DNA of 64,000 nucleotides from Rhodospirillaceae bacterium bin65 (GTDB lineage Bacteria > Pseudomonadota > Alphaproteobacteria > Bin65), in assembly GCA_002238725.1 (NCBI GenBank), contig MPMX01000007.1:1-64000 (forward strand), given 5' to 3'. The notes beneath the pieces were generated by a model, which was given only the letters and a program-made list of their open reading frames with translations, was not told where the DNA came from and did no database searches. Position numbers and translations under genes: made by a program. Below, piece by piece: positions 8,067-19,562 of this stretch (position 1 is the first letter of the stretch; each line of letters starts with the position of its first letter).

Positions 8067-8696
8067 ATGCCCACCCGAAAGACCGACCGCGATGCTGTGA
8101 TCGATGCGGCGCTGGAGCTGTTCCGGACCCGGGGCTATCACCATACCTCGGTGGCCGAGATCGCGGCGGCGTGCGGTCTGTTGAAGGGCAGCGTCTACCA
8201 TTATTTCGCCGGCAAGCAGGACATCGCGGCGGCGGCGCTCGACCGGGTGATCGCCGACTCGCGCCAGAAGATCTTCGGCCTGGCGGGCGACCCGGCCGTG
8301 CCGCCGCCGCAGCGGCTGCGCAATCTTGCCGACGCGGTCGAGCGCTATTTCGCCGGGCGCGACGGCGGCTGCCTGATGGGCTCGCTGGCGCTGGAGGTCG
8401 GCGATTCGATTCCCGAATTCCGCGCGCGGGTGCAGCGCTATTTCGATGACTGGAAGGCCGCGCTCACCGCCGTGCTCGAAGGCCGCTACGGCGCTGCCCG
8501 GGCCGGCGAACTGGCCGAGGACGCCATCGCCCGCGCCCAGGGCGCCGTCCTGCTCATGGAAGTGACCAAGGACCCGGCGGTGCTGCGCCGGGCCTGCCGC
8601 GACACCGTCGCCCTGCTCGACCCGAACGAAACCTCCGCCGCCGGTTCGCCCGGCGCCGCAAGAGAACACCCGGAGCCATGGAAACACGCATCGTAA
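8067..8696 (+). CDS. TetR/AcrR family transcriptional regulator
   Basis: One-component repressor of 209 residues. The N-terminal helix-turn-helix is typical: AALELFRTRGYHHTSVAEIA, then GLLKGSVYHYFAGKQDI. The C-terminal ligand-binding half is variable. ATG 8067 is chosen because the TetR domain begins there; the frame is open slightly earlier without similarity. The last 19 bp overlap the thiolase gene, so the two are transcribed and probably translated together. Its place at the head of thiolase, hydroxyacyl-CoA dehydrogenase and acyl-CoA dehydrogenase genes suggests that it senses an acyl-CoA or fatty acid and controls this block. The palindrome at 7959-7972 is a likely operator. Confidence 0.88.
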   Translation: MPTRKTDRDAVIDAALELFRTRGYHHTSVAEIAAACGLLKGSVYHYFAGKQDIAAAALDRVIADSRQKIFGLAGDPAVPPPQRLRNLADAVERYFAGRDGGCLMGSLALEVGDSIPEFRARVQRYFDDWKAALTAVLEGRYGAARAGELAEDAIARAQGAVLLMEVTKDPAVLRRACRDTVALLDPNETSAAGSPGAAREHPEPWKHAS

Positions 8697-9823
8697 TCGC
8701 CGGCTACAAACGCTCGCCCTTCCACTTCGCCACCAAAGGCGCGCTCGCCAAAATCCGGCCCGACGAGCTCGCCGCCGCCGCGATCCGCGCACTGGTCGGG
8801 GAGAGCGGCGTCGATCCGGCCGATATCGAGGACGTGATTCTCGGCAACGCCATGCCGGAGGGCGAGCAGGGTATGAACATGGGCCGCTACGCCGTGTTCC
8901 TGGCCGGCCTGCCGGTCGCGACCGCGGGCACGACCGTCAACAAGTGGTGCGGCTCGTCCATGCAGGCGATCCACAACGCCGCCGGGATGCTCAGCCTCGG
9001 CGCCGGCGAGGCCTATGTCGCCGCCGGGGTCGAGAGCATGACCCGGGTGCCGATGGGCGGCTTCAACCCGGCGCCCAATCCGGGGCTGATGGCGCGCTGG
9101 CCGGAGACCTACCATTCCATGGGCCAGACCGCGGAGACCGTGGCCGAGCGCTACCAGGTCACCCGGGAGCGCCAGCAGGAATTCGCCGTCGCGTCCCACC
9201 GCAAGGCGGCGCAGGCGCGCGCCGACGGCCGCTTCGCCGACGAGATCGTGCCGGTCGAAACGCCGGATAAGGACACCGTGAGCGAGGACGGCGGCATCCG
9301 GCCGGACACCTCGGTCGAGGCCCTGGACGGCCTCAAGCCGGCCTTCCTGAAGGACGGCACGGTCACCGCCGGCACCTCCTCGCCGCTCACCGACGGGGCC
9401 TCGGCGACTCTGATCTGCACCGAGGATTATGCCGACCGGAACGGCCTCGCCAAGCTGGCGCGCATCCGGGCGATCGCCACCACCGGGCTGGAGCCGGAGA
9501 TCATGGGCATGGGGCCGGTCGAGGCGACGCGCAAGGCGCTCGACCGGGCCGGGCTCAATACTGCCGATATCGATGTGTTCGAACTGAACGAAGCCTTCGC
9601 GTCCCAGGCGCTGGCCTGCATCCACGAACTCGGCCTCGATCCCGAGCGGGTGAACCGGGACGGCGGCGCCATCGCCATCGGCCATCCGCTCGGCGCGTCG
9701 GGCGCGCGGATAACCGGCAAGGCGGCCTCGGTCCTGAAACGCGATGGCGGCCGGTTCGCCGTCGCCGCTATGTGCATCGGCGGCGGCCAGGGCATCGCCA
9801 CGGTCCTGGAAGCGGCCGGGTGA
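8678..9823 (+). CDS. acetyl-CoA acyltransferase (thiolase)
   Basis: Thiolase of 381 residues that cleaves 3-ketoacyl-CoA with CoA (or condenses two acetyl-CoA). The nucleophile is Cys91 in NKWCGSSMQA. The two late catalytic segments GGAIAIGHPLGASGAR (His) and MCIGGGQG (second Cys) are intact, as is ELNEAFASQALA. The start ATG at 8678 lies inside the end of the tetR gene. Followed by the hydroxyacyl-CoA dehydrogenase/enoyl-CoA hydratase gene, it fits the FadA-type last step of beta-oxidation. A biosynthetic acetoacetyl-CoA thiolase role is possible but less likely in this neighbourhood. Confidence 0.92.
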   Translation: METRIVIAGYKRSPFHFATKGALAKIRPDELAAAAIRALVGESGVDPADIEDVILGNAMPEGEQGMNMGRYAVFLAGLPVATAGTTVNKWCGSSMQAIHNAAGMLSLGAGEAYVAAGVESMTRVPMGGFNPAPNPGLMARWPETYHSMGQTAETVAERYQVTRERQQEFAVASHRKAAQARADGRFADEIVPVETPDKDTVSEDGGIRPDTSVEALDGLKPAFLKDGTVTAGTSSPLTDGASATLICTEDYADRNGLAKLARIRAIATTGLEPEIMGMGPVEATRKALDRAGLNTADIDVFELNEAFASQALACIHELGLDPERVNRDGGAIAIGHPLGASGARITGKAASVLKRDGGRFAVAAMCIGGGQGIATVLEAAG

Positions 9824-9828
9824 AGCGG

Positions 9829-9941
9829 CCCCTCGATACGGCCCCTCGATACGGCCCCTGCGGGGCCTACTCGGGATGAGGGTTGGTTCAGCATTATCCT
9901 CACCCTCACCCTGAGGTGCCGCGAAGCGGCGTATCGAAGGG
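9829..9941. repeat. paired palindromic repeat, locus 1
   Basis: Two inverted copies of one repeat fill the gap between the thiolase and the next gene. The plus copy (9829-9882) reads CCCCTCGATACGG, a GC hairpin, then CTACTCGGGATGAGGG; its first 13 bp are present twice in tandem (9829-9841 and 9842-9854). The minus copy (9909-9941) reads CCCTGAGG ... GCGTATCGAAGGG. The same pair recurs at 12345-12463 and 23071-23193. Confidence 0.8.
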
Positions 9942-9978
9942 CGGGTGCACCCCGGCAGTCGGGAAAGGGCAGGAACGG

Positions 9979-12300
9979 ATGGATATCAAGAAAGTCGCCG
10001 TCATCGGGTCGGGGGTGATGGGCAGCGGGATTGCCGCCCAGGTCGCCAACGCCGGCGTGCCGGTGGTGTTGATGGATATCGTGCCCGAGGGCGCGGAGAA
10101 CCGGAACGCGCTGGCCGAGGGCGCGATAGCGCGCCTGCTCAAGCAGGACCCGGCGCCCTTCATGCACAAGCGCAATGCGCGGCTGATCGAGCCGGCCAAT
10201 CTGGAGGACGATCTGGAGAAACTGGGCGATTGCGACTGGATCGTCGAGGCGGTTCTAGAAGATTCGGTCGTAAAGAATACTGTATACAATAAAATAATCT
10301 TATACAAAAAGCCCGGTGCGGCCGTCACGTCGAACACGTCGACCATCCCGCTGGTCCGGCTTCTGGACGGCATGGACGAGGATTTCGCGGCGAATTTCTT
10401 CATCACCCATTTCTTCAACCCGCCGCGCTATATGCGCCTGCTGGAGATCGTCTCCGATGCGCGCACCGACCCGGCGGCGGTCGAGGCGGTGCGCCGCTTC
10501 TGCGATGTCCGGCTCGGCAAGACCGTTATCGCCTGCAACGATACGCCCGGCTTCATCGCCAACCGGATCGGCGGCTACTGGATCCAGAGCGCGATCAACG
10601 GCGCGCTGGATATCGGGCTGACGGTGGAAGAGGCCGACGCCGTCGGCGGCCGGCCGATGGGCGTGCCCAAGACCGGCATCTTCGGCCTCATGGACCTGGT
10701 CGGCATCGATCTCATGCCGCAGGTCGCGGCCAGCATGATGGCGAGCCTGCCGCCGGACGATCCCTATGTCCGGGATTTCCGCGAGCACGATCTTGTCCGG
10801 CGCATGATCGAGACGGGCTACACCGGCCGCAAGGGCAAGGGCGGCTTCTATCGGCTCAACCGGGAGGGCGGCGGCCGGGTAAAAGAATCGATAAGCCTTG
10901 AGAGCGGCGACTATGCGCCGTCGCGCCGGTCGGAACTGGAAAGCGCGCGGGCCGGAGCCAAGGACCTGCGCGCCCTGGCCGAGCATCCGGACCGCGGCGG
11001 GCAGTGGGCCTGGCGGGTGCTCTCCAACGTCATCGGCTACAGCGCCGCGCTGGTGCCGGAGATCGCGGACTCGGTCGCCGATGTCGATGCCGCCATGCGC
11101 CTGGGCTACGCCTGGAAACGGGGCCCGTTCGAACTGGCCGACCGGCTCGGCCCGGCCTACGTCGCCGGCCGGCTGCGCGCCGAGGGCCGGGGCGTGCCGG
11201 CGCTGCTCGACCGGGTCGGCGACGGCAGCTTCTACCGCGTCGAGGACGGCAGCCTCCAGGTCTTCGGCGCCGACGGCGCCTACCGCCAGGTCGAACGGCC
11301 GGAAGGCGTGCTGCTGCTCGAGGATATCAAGCGCGCCTCCGAGCCCATCGCGCGTAACGGTTCCGCCAGCCTGTGGGATATCGGCGACGGCGTCGTCTGC
11401 TTCGAGGTCCACACCCGGATGAACGCCCTCGACCCCGACGTTGTTACGTTGTTTCAGAAATCCCTGAAATTGGTCGAAAAGGAATACAGGGCATTGGTGC
11501 TCTACAACGAGGGCGCGAACTTTTCCGTCGGCGCCAATCTCGGCCTTGCGCTGTTCGCCGCCAATGTCGGCGTCTGGCCGATGATCGAGAGCATGCTGGA
11601 AAACGGCCAGAAGGCGATGAAGGCGATGAAATACGCCGCCTTCCCGGTCGTCGCCGCGCCTTCGGGCATGGCGCTGGGCGGCGGCTGCGAACTGCTGCTC
11701 CACGCCGCCGCCGTGCAGGCCCATGCCGAAACCTATGCCGGCCTGGTCGAGGCCGGGGTCGGCGTGCTGCCGGGCTGGGGCGGCTGCAAGGAAATGCTGG
11801 TCCGCCACACGCGGGACGAAACGCGTCCGAACGGGCCGCTGCCGCCGGTCGCCAGGAGCTTCGAATACATCTCGACGGCTGCTGTCGCGAAATCGGCGCA
11901 GGAGGCGCGGGCCATGCACATCCTGCGCGAGGGCGACGGCATCACCATGAACCGGGACCGGCTGCTCTACGACGCTAAACAGAAAGCCCTTTCTCTATTG
12001 GAGGGCTATGAGAAGCCCGAACCGGTCGACCTCAACCTGCCCGGGCCGAACGGCAGGGCGGCGCTCGATCTGGCGGTCGAGGGTTTCGCGCTCCAGGGCG
12101 TGGCCCTGCCCCACGACCGGATCGTCGCCGGCGAGATCGCCGCGGTGCTGACCGGCGGCGCCACCGACGTAACCGAGACCGTCTCCGAAGACCGGCTCTT
12201 CGCCCTGGAGCGCGAGAGCTTCATGAAACTGCTGAAGACCGAGCCGACGCTCGCCCGCATCGAGCACATGCTCGACACCGGCAAGCCATTGCGCAACTAG
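9979..12300 (+). CDS. 3-hydroxyacyl-CoA dehydrogenase / enoyl-CoA hydratase fusion
   Basis: Bifunctional beta-oxidation enzyme of 773 residues. The order is dehydrogenase first, hydratase second, the reverse of E. coli FadB. The N-terminal Rossmann fold shows VIGSGVMGSGIAAQVANAG, followed by TSNTSTIPL, ITHFFNPPRYM (catalytic His) and NDTPGFIANRIG. The hydratase part has GMALGGGCELLL and YAGLVEAGVGVLPGWGG for the oxyanion hole and acid/base side chain. It starts at ATG 9979 after AGGA. It lies between the thiolase and an acyl-CoA dehydrogenase, so the three make a full cycle. An A+T-rich in-frame patch at 10253-10310 codes for residues around 92-111. Confidence 0.92.
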   Translation: MDIKKVAVIGSGVMGSGIAAQVANAGVPVVLMDIVPEGAENRNALAEGAIARLLKQDPAPFMHKRNARLIEPANLEDDLEKLGDCDWIVEAVLEDSVVKNTVYNKIILYKKPGAAVTSNTSTIPLVRLLDGMDEDFAANFFITHFFNPPRYMRLLEIVSDARTDPAAVEAVRRFCDVRLGKTVIACNDTPGFIANRIGGYWIQSAINGALDIGLTVEEADAVGGRPMGVPKTGIFGLMDLVGIDLMPQVAASMMASLPPDDPYVRDFREHDLVRRMIETGYTGRKGKGGFYRLNREGGGRVKESISLESGDYAPSRRSELESARAGAKDLRALAEHPDRGGQWAWRVLSNVIGYSAALVPEIADSVADVDAAMRLGYAWKRGPFELADRLGPAYVAGRLRAEGRGVPALLDRVGDGSFYRVEDGSLQVFGADGAYRQVERPEGVLLLEDIKRASEPIARNGSASLWDIGDGVVCFEVHTRMNALDPDVVTLFQKSLKLVEKEYRALVLYNEGANFSVGANLGLALFAANVGVWPMIESMLENGQKAMKAMKYAAFPVVAAPSGMALGGGCELLLHAAAVQAHAETYAGLVEAGVGVLPGWGGCKEMLVRHTRDETRPNGPLPPVARSFEYISTAAVAKSAQEARAMHILREGDGITMNRDRLLYDAKQKALSLLEGYEKPEPVDLNLPGPNGRAALDLAVEGFALQGVALPHDRIVAGEIAAVLTGGATDVTETVSEDRLFALERESFMKLLKTEPTLARIEHMLDTGKPLRN

Positions 12301-12344
12301 GGCGTCTTGCGTTGCTGAAGATCGTGTTACCCGATGGCCCGCCG

Positions 12345-12463
12345 CCCCTCGATACGGCGCGCAAGCGCGCCTACTCGGGATGAGGGGATAATGTTCGAAT
12401 CACACCCTCGCCCTGACCCTCGCCCTGAGTAGCCCCGGAATCATTCCGGGGCGTATCGAAGGG
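12345..12463. repeat. paired palindromic repeat, locus 2
   Basis: Plus copy 12345-12387 (CCCCTCGATACGG, hairpin GCGCGCAAGCGCGC, CTACTCGGGATGAGGGG) and minus copy 12423-12463 (CCCTGAGTAGC, hairpin CCCCGGAATCATTCCGGGG, GTATCGAAGGG) face each other across about 35 bp. The hairpin stems are strong, but their sequence differs between copies while the outer arms are kept. It lies between the fusion gene and the acyl-CoA dehydrogenase. Confidence 0.82.
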
Positions 12464-12492
12464 CGGCGCCCCGGCGACAAGGACCGACTCCC

Positions 12493-14304
<1,812 letters not shown>

Positions 14305-14478
14305 GCGCGCGTCGCGGGCCGGCGCGCCTCGCTTTCACATCCGGCTGATCGGGGTTTGCGCGCTGGCGCGTTCCCGGTCACAATGGCGGGGCGTGCGGAG
14401 CTGCAAAGGGCGGCGGCGCGCCCCGTCCTAGTAATCGGGCGAAGAACGGCGGCAGCGCCGCAGCACCGGGCCGGAACC

Positions 14479-14805
14479 ATGCTTACCACTGCCAAATTCG
14501 CCATCGGCCAGGTCGTCAGACACCGGCTCTATCCGTTCCGCGGCGTGATTTTCGACGTCGATCCCGAGTTCGCGAATACCGAGGAATGGTGGCAGTCGAT
14601 CCCCGAGGAGGTCCGGCCGCGCAAGGACCAGCCTTTCTACCACCTGCTCGCCGAGAACGCGGAGACGACCTACACGGCCTATGTCTCGGAACAGAATCTG
14701 GTGCCGGACGACAGCGGCAAGCCGGTCGGCCACCCCAAGGTGAAGAGCATGTTCGGCGACTTCGGCGGCGACCACTACCAGTTCCGCAAGGAAACGGCGC
14801 ATTGA
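14479..14805 (+). CDS. hspQ: heat shock protein HspQ
   Basis: Small protein of 108 residues of the HspQ/YccV family, known in E. coli as a specificity-enhancing factor for Lon protease and as a hemimethylated-DNA binder. The family pattern is clear: KFAIGQVVRHRLYPFRGVIF, DVDPEF, EEWWQSIP, DQPFYHLLAEN and YVSEQNL. The ATG at 14479 is used because the family begins there; the frame is open to 14356 without similarity. It stands alone, with repeat DNA downstream. Confidence 0.92.
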   Translation: MLTTAKFAIGQVVRHRLYPFRGVIFDVDPEFANTEEWWQSIPEEVRPRKDQPFYHLLAENAETTYTAYVSEQNLVPDDSGKPVGHPKVKSMFGDFGGDHYQFRKETAH

Positions 14806-15367
14806 GGGCTGGCGCGCGGCACAGTCTGCCATTCGCGATAAACCGGCCCAATGCCGAAACCTGCGCAACGCTCCGGAAGCCTGCGGGCGCGAGGGCCCGA
14901 CGGAATACGCCAGTCTCGACGACTTCAAGGCCGCGCATGACCGGTATGGTAGCCGGTACCGTGAATTACCCCTCGGTGCCACCCCGGAAGGAGCGGAGCG
15001 GAAATCCGGGGTCCAGGGCCACAGGCAAACGCCTTTCGGGCCGCCCCTTCGGCTTCGCTCAGGGCAGGCTCCCGACGCACCCTTCGTTGCCGCCCCGGAC
15101 GGAGCGCAGCGGAGGTCCGGGGACCAGAGTCGCCCGGCACGCCTGCCCTGAGCGAAGTCGAAGGGGCATCGCCTTGTGGCTCTGGGCCCCGGATCGGGGT
15201 CCGGGGCGGCATTGTCGGGTATTTTCGGGCGTCGGCGAACGGGCGGCGTTTGGAGTTGTCGCCGGTGTCCCCCCGCCGCGCGTCAAGTAATCGGGATAAC
15301 GCCCGTTTCAAACCTTCCCCTAAATAGTCGGCCGGGCTTTCGGGAAAATGTCTCCGAAAATTCCGGG
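14806..15367. other. 562-bp gene-free gap with repeats and a possible gene remnant
   Basis: The gap lies between hspQ and the converging FAD-oxidase gene. Positions 14976-15070 hold a partial or rearranged copy of the dispersed repeat (GCCACCCCGG ... CTTCGGCTTCGCTCAGGGC), and 15089-15290 the full copy B. Before them, near 14891-14970, one frame reads GPTEYASLDDFKAAHDRYGS, which looks like a piece of a protein but has no start or family I know; it may be a gene remnant. Confidence 0.55.
15089..15290 (+). repeat. dispersed repeat copy B (122-bp inverted-repeat core plus flank)
   Basis: The core 15089-15210 has perfect 12-bp terminal inverted repeats, GCCGCCCCGGAC and GTCCGGGGCGGC, and is 122 bp like copy A. 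Positions 15120-15211 match 4020-4111 at nearly every base, including the internal GCCCTGAGCGAAGTCGAAGG. The 3' flank (GGCGAACGGGCGG ... CGCCGGTGTCC) is a diverged form of the flank in A and C. Confidence 0.82.
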
Positions 15368-16828
15368 TCAGAAAATTTTGCCCGGGTTCATGATTCCCTT
15401 CGGATCGAGCTGCGCCTTCAGCGCCCGCATCAGGTCCAACTCCAGCGGCGCGCGATAGCGCGCCAGCTCGGCTTTCTTGATCCGGCCGATGCCGTGCTCG
15501 GCGCTGATCGAGCCCTCCATGTCCGCGACGATGTCGTGGACGATCCGGTTGAAGCGGGGCCGCTCGGCCATGAAGCCGTCATGGGTCCAGCCCTCGGCCG
15601 GCTGGTTCATGTTGAAATGGATGTTGCCGTCGCCGACATGGCCGAAGGCGACGACGCGGATGCCGGGCACCGCAGCTTCGCAGGCCGCCGTCGCGACGCG
15701 GATGAAGTCGGCGACCCGGCTGACCGGCACGGCGACATCGTGCTTGACCGACGCGCCCTCGAACCTCTGCGCCTCGCTGATCGATTCGCGCAGCCGCCAC
15801 AATGCCCGGCCCTGGGCCTCGCTTTCGGCGATCACCGCGTCGCACACATCGCCGTCCGCCATGGCCCGGTCCAGCACTTCCTCCAGCCCGGCGCGCAGGG
15901 AGCCGTCGGCGCGCTGACCGGTCAGTTCGATGAGCTGATAGCAAGGATGAACGCGGTCGAACGGATCGCGGTTGCCGGCAATATGGTCGAGCGCCATCCG
16001 GAGCGAAACCCGGGTCATGATCTCGTAGCCGGAGACGCCGCCGCCGGTTTCCCGCTGCAGGGTCGAGAGAATGCGCAGGGAGGCCTCCGGGCCGGGCACG
16101 GCGGCCAGCGCCGTCACGGTTTCCCGCGGCTTGGGGAACAGCTTGAGGACCGCGCCGGTGACTATGCCGAGGGTGCCTTCCGCGCCGATGAACCACTGCT
16201 TCAGGTCGTAGCCGGTGTTGTCCTTGCGCAGGCCGCGCAGCCCGTCCCAGAACCGCCCGTCCGGCAGCACGACTTCGAGGCCGAGGACCAGCTCGCGCAT
16301 GTTGCCGTAGCGCAGCACGCCGACGCCGCCGGCGTTGGTCGAGATGTTGCCGCCGATCTGGCAGGTGCCTTCCGCGCCGAGGGAGAGCGGAAACAGCCGG
16401 TCGGCGTCATTCGCCGCCTGCTGGACGGTCTGGAGGATGCAGCCGGCGTCCACGGTCATCGTGTTGTTGACCGGATCGAGGTCGCGGATGCGGTTGAGCC
16501 GGGCGGTCGACAGGACGATCCCGGAGAAGCGCTCGTAGGGGATCGAGGCGCCGACCAGGCTCGTGTTGCCGCCCTGGGGCACGACCGGCAGGCCGGCCCC
16601 GTTACACAGGCGCAGGACCGCGGCCATCTCCTCGACCGAGCCCGGTTTGACGACCGCCGCCGCCACGCCGACATAGTTGCCGCGCTCCTCCGTCAGATGG
16701 GGCGCCATGCCGTCGGCCGAATCGATCCAGCCCCGGTCGCCGACCAGCTCATGGATTTTCGCCAGCGTTGTCGCCCTCTCGCGGTTAGCGGGGTCGTTGC
16801 TGGCGGCTGGATTGGGCAATTCATTCAT
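15368..16828 (-). CDS. FAD-linked 2-hydroxyacid dehydrogenase (D-lactate/D-2-hydroxyglutarate type)
   Basis: Flavoprotein of 486 residues of the VAO/GlcD family, which oxidises a D-2-hydroxyacid and passes electrons to a carrier. The FAD-binding half has VPQGGNTSLVGASIP and GNISTNAGGVGVLRYGNMRE. The C-terminal half has the metal-site segment FGHVGDGNIHFN and SAEHGIGRIKK. The ATG at 16828 is preferred; an upstream start at 16861 would add 11 residues without similarity. The family covers D-lactate, D-2-hydroxyglutarate and glycolate enzymes, and the precise substrate is not readable here. It converges on hspQ and its repeat gap. Confidence 0.87.
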   Translation of the reverse strand: MNELPNPAASNDPANRERATTLAKIHELVGDRGWIDSADGMAPHLTEERGNYVGVAAAVVKPGSVEEMAAVLRLCNGAGLPVVPQGGNTSLVGASIPYERFSGIVLSTARLNRIRDLDPVNNTMTVDAGCILQTVQQAANDADRLFPLSLGAEGTCQIGGNISTNAGGVGVLRYGNMRELVLGLEVVLPDGRFWDGLRGLRKDNTGYDLKQWFIGAEGTLGIVTGAVLKLFPKPRETVTALAAVPGPEASLRILSTLQRETGGGVSGYEIMTRVSLRMALDHIAGNRDPFDRVHPCYQLIELTGQRADGSLRAGLEEVLDRAMADGDVCDAVIAESEAQGRALWRLRESISEAQRFEGASVKHDVAVPVSRVADFIRVATAACEAAVPGIRVVAFGHVGDGNIHFNMNQPAEGWTHDGFMAERPRFNRIVHDIVADMEGSISAEHGIGRIKKAELARYRAPLELDLMRALKAQLDPKGIMNPGKIF

Positions 16829-16938
16829 GGGCGTCGTTCCATCGCTGCGCAGGCCGGGCAATGGTAGCAGGTGCGGACGCCGGAAAACAAACGGCGCCGG
16901 CCCGAAACCGGCGCCGCGCGACAGGTTGAGGAGGCAAT

Positions 16939-17040
16939 CTTTCGATACGGCGCTGCGCGCCGACTCGGGATGAAGACGCTGGAATGGCGCCGAATCCCTC
17001 GCAATCCTCCCTGATCCTGAGGAGCCGCCGCTCTCGACGG
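16939..17040. repeat. paired palindromic repeat, locus 3 (degenerate)
   Basis: A plus copy at 16939-16974 (TTTCGATACGGCGCTGCGCG then CGACTCGGGATGAAG) is followed by a worn inverted copy at 17010-17040 (CTGATCCTGAGGAGCCGCCG then CTCGACGG). It lies in the 424-bp gap 16829-17252 upstream of the cold-shock gene; no gene is seen in that gap. Confidence 0.6.
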
Positions 17041-17116
17041 TCTGACCGCCGGCGACGCCGGACCGCGCGGATCATTGAATTCTCCGGAAAATCGTCTACA
17101 TACCCACGCATACGTT

Positions 17117-17217
17117 TTGCATTCGATCTGTGCGAACTAAATAACCGCTACGTCGATTAGCTTAGTGATCCCCTGACAATGTGAGCGTTGACCGACCGCG
17201 CTGTCACATGGTGTGAC
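17117..17217 (+). promoter_or_regulatory. candidate promoter and leader stem of the cold-shock gene
   Basis: TTGCAT (17117-17122) and TAAATA (17138-17143), 15 bases apart, form a weak promoter pair. They would give an untranslated leader of about 100 bases, as is usual for cspA-type mRNAs. The leader contains the perfect stem GTCACA-TGG-TGTGAC (17203-17217), 35 bases before the start codon, which could be an RNA hairpin or a protein site. Confidence 0.3.
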
Positions 17218-17252
17218 GCGCGAACCCAAGACTTCTTTCAGAGGAAATGACT

Positions 17253-17459
17253 ATGGCTATCGGTACTGTTAAGTGGTTCAACGCGGCCAAGGGTTTTGGC
17301 TTCATTGAGCCGGAAGACGGCTCGAAGGACGCGTTCGTCCATATTTCGGCCGTGGAGCGCGCCGGATTGACGTCGCTTAGCGAAGGACAGAAAGTTTCGT
17401 ACGAGCTGCAACCCGGACGCGACGGCAAATCTTCCGCCGAGAATCTTTCCATCGTCTGA
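17253..17459 (+). CDS. cold-shock protein, CspA family
   Basis: Single cold-shock domain of 68 residues that binds single-stranded RNA and DNA. The whole domain is visible: GTVKWFNAAKGFGFI (RNP1), DAFVHISAVERAG (RNP2) and the end SAENLSIV. Two ATG codons lie close together at 17247 and 17253; the AGAGGA site at 17240-17245 sits almost on top of the first but seven bases before the second, so 17253 is chosen, giving the family's usual start MAIGTVKWFN. The long leader suggests control at the RNA level. Several cspA paralogues usually exist, so no numbered symbol is given. Confidence 0.93.
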   Translation: MAIGTVKWFNAAKGFGFIEPEDGSKDAFVHISAVERAGLTSLSEGQKVSYELQPGRDGKSSAENLSIV

Positions 17460-17474
17460 CAACCGCGCAAGATC

Positions 17475-17500
17475 CCGCCTCCGGCTCCTATTGGGGGCGG
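17475..17500 (+). terminator. candidate terminator after the cold-shock gene
   Basis: CCGCCTCC (17475-17482) pairs with GGGGGCGG (17493-17500), an 8-bp stem with one T-G pair and a 10-base loop, 16 bases after the stop. The T tract after it is poor (TCGCTTTCG), so termination strength is uncertain. Confidence 0.4.
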
Positions 17501-17602
17501 TCGCTTTCGTCTGCCGCTGGGCCCCGACGTCGCATGGCGCGCGAACCCATCGATGTCGTTCGATTCTGAAGGGTCGGGGTTGTGCGCCGAATAACAGGCG
17601 CT

Positions 17603-17638
17603 CATCCTGAAGAGCGGCGAAGCCGCGTATCGAAGGAC
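17603..17638 (-). repeat. single palindromic repeat unit
   Basis: One minus-direction unit of the paired repeat family: CATCCTGAAGAG, hairpin CGGCGAAGCCG, then CGTATCGAAGGA. No partner copy is seen next to it. It lies between the cold-shock gene and the recQ stop codon, where both genes converge. Confidence 0.6.
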
Positions 17639-17652
17639 GCTCGCGCCGCCCG

Positions 17653-19458
<1,806 letters not shown>

Positions 19459-19562
19459 CGCGATGCGGGGTGCCAGTGTGGGCAGGCGGGAAACGGCGCG
19501 CGACCCTATCGCTCCCACCGGCGCTTGGAAACAGCGTCGAATTTCCCTACCCTCGCCGCGCC

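Noticed and set aside
10300-11919. Long minus-strand frame opposite the hydroxyacyl-CoA dehydrogenase/hydratase gene
   Set aside because: Mirror frame of a well-supported gene, with no family motifs. The same holds for 12400-14181, 8486-9685, 4292-5077 and 394-1953 on the minus strand.
12390-12402. GTTCGAATC, which looks like a tRNA T-loop
   Set aside because: It lies in the centre of the paired palindromic repeat; no acceptor stem, D-arm or anticodon arm can be drawn around it.
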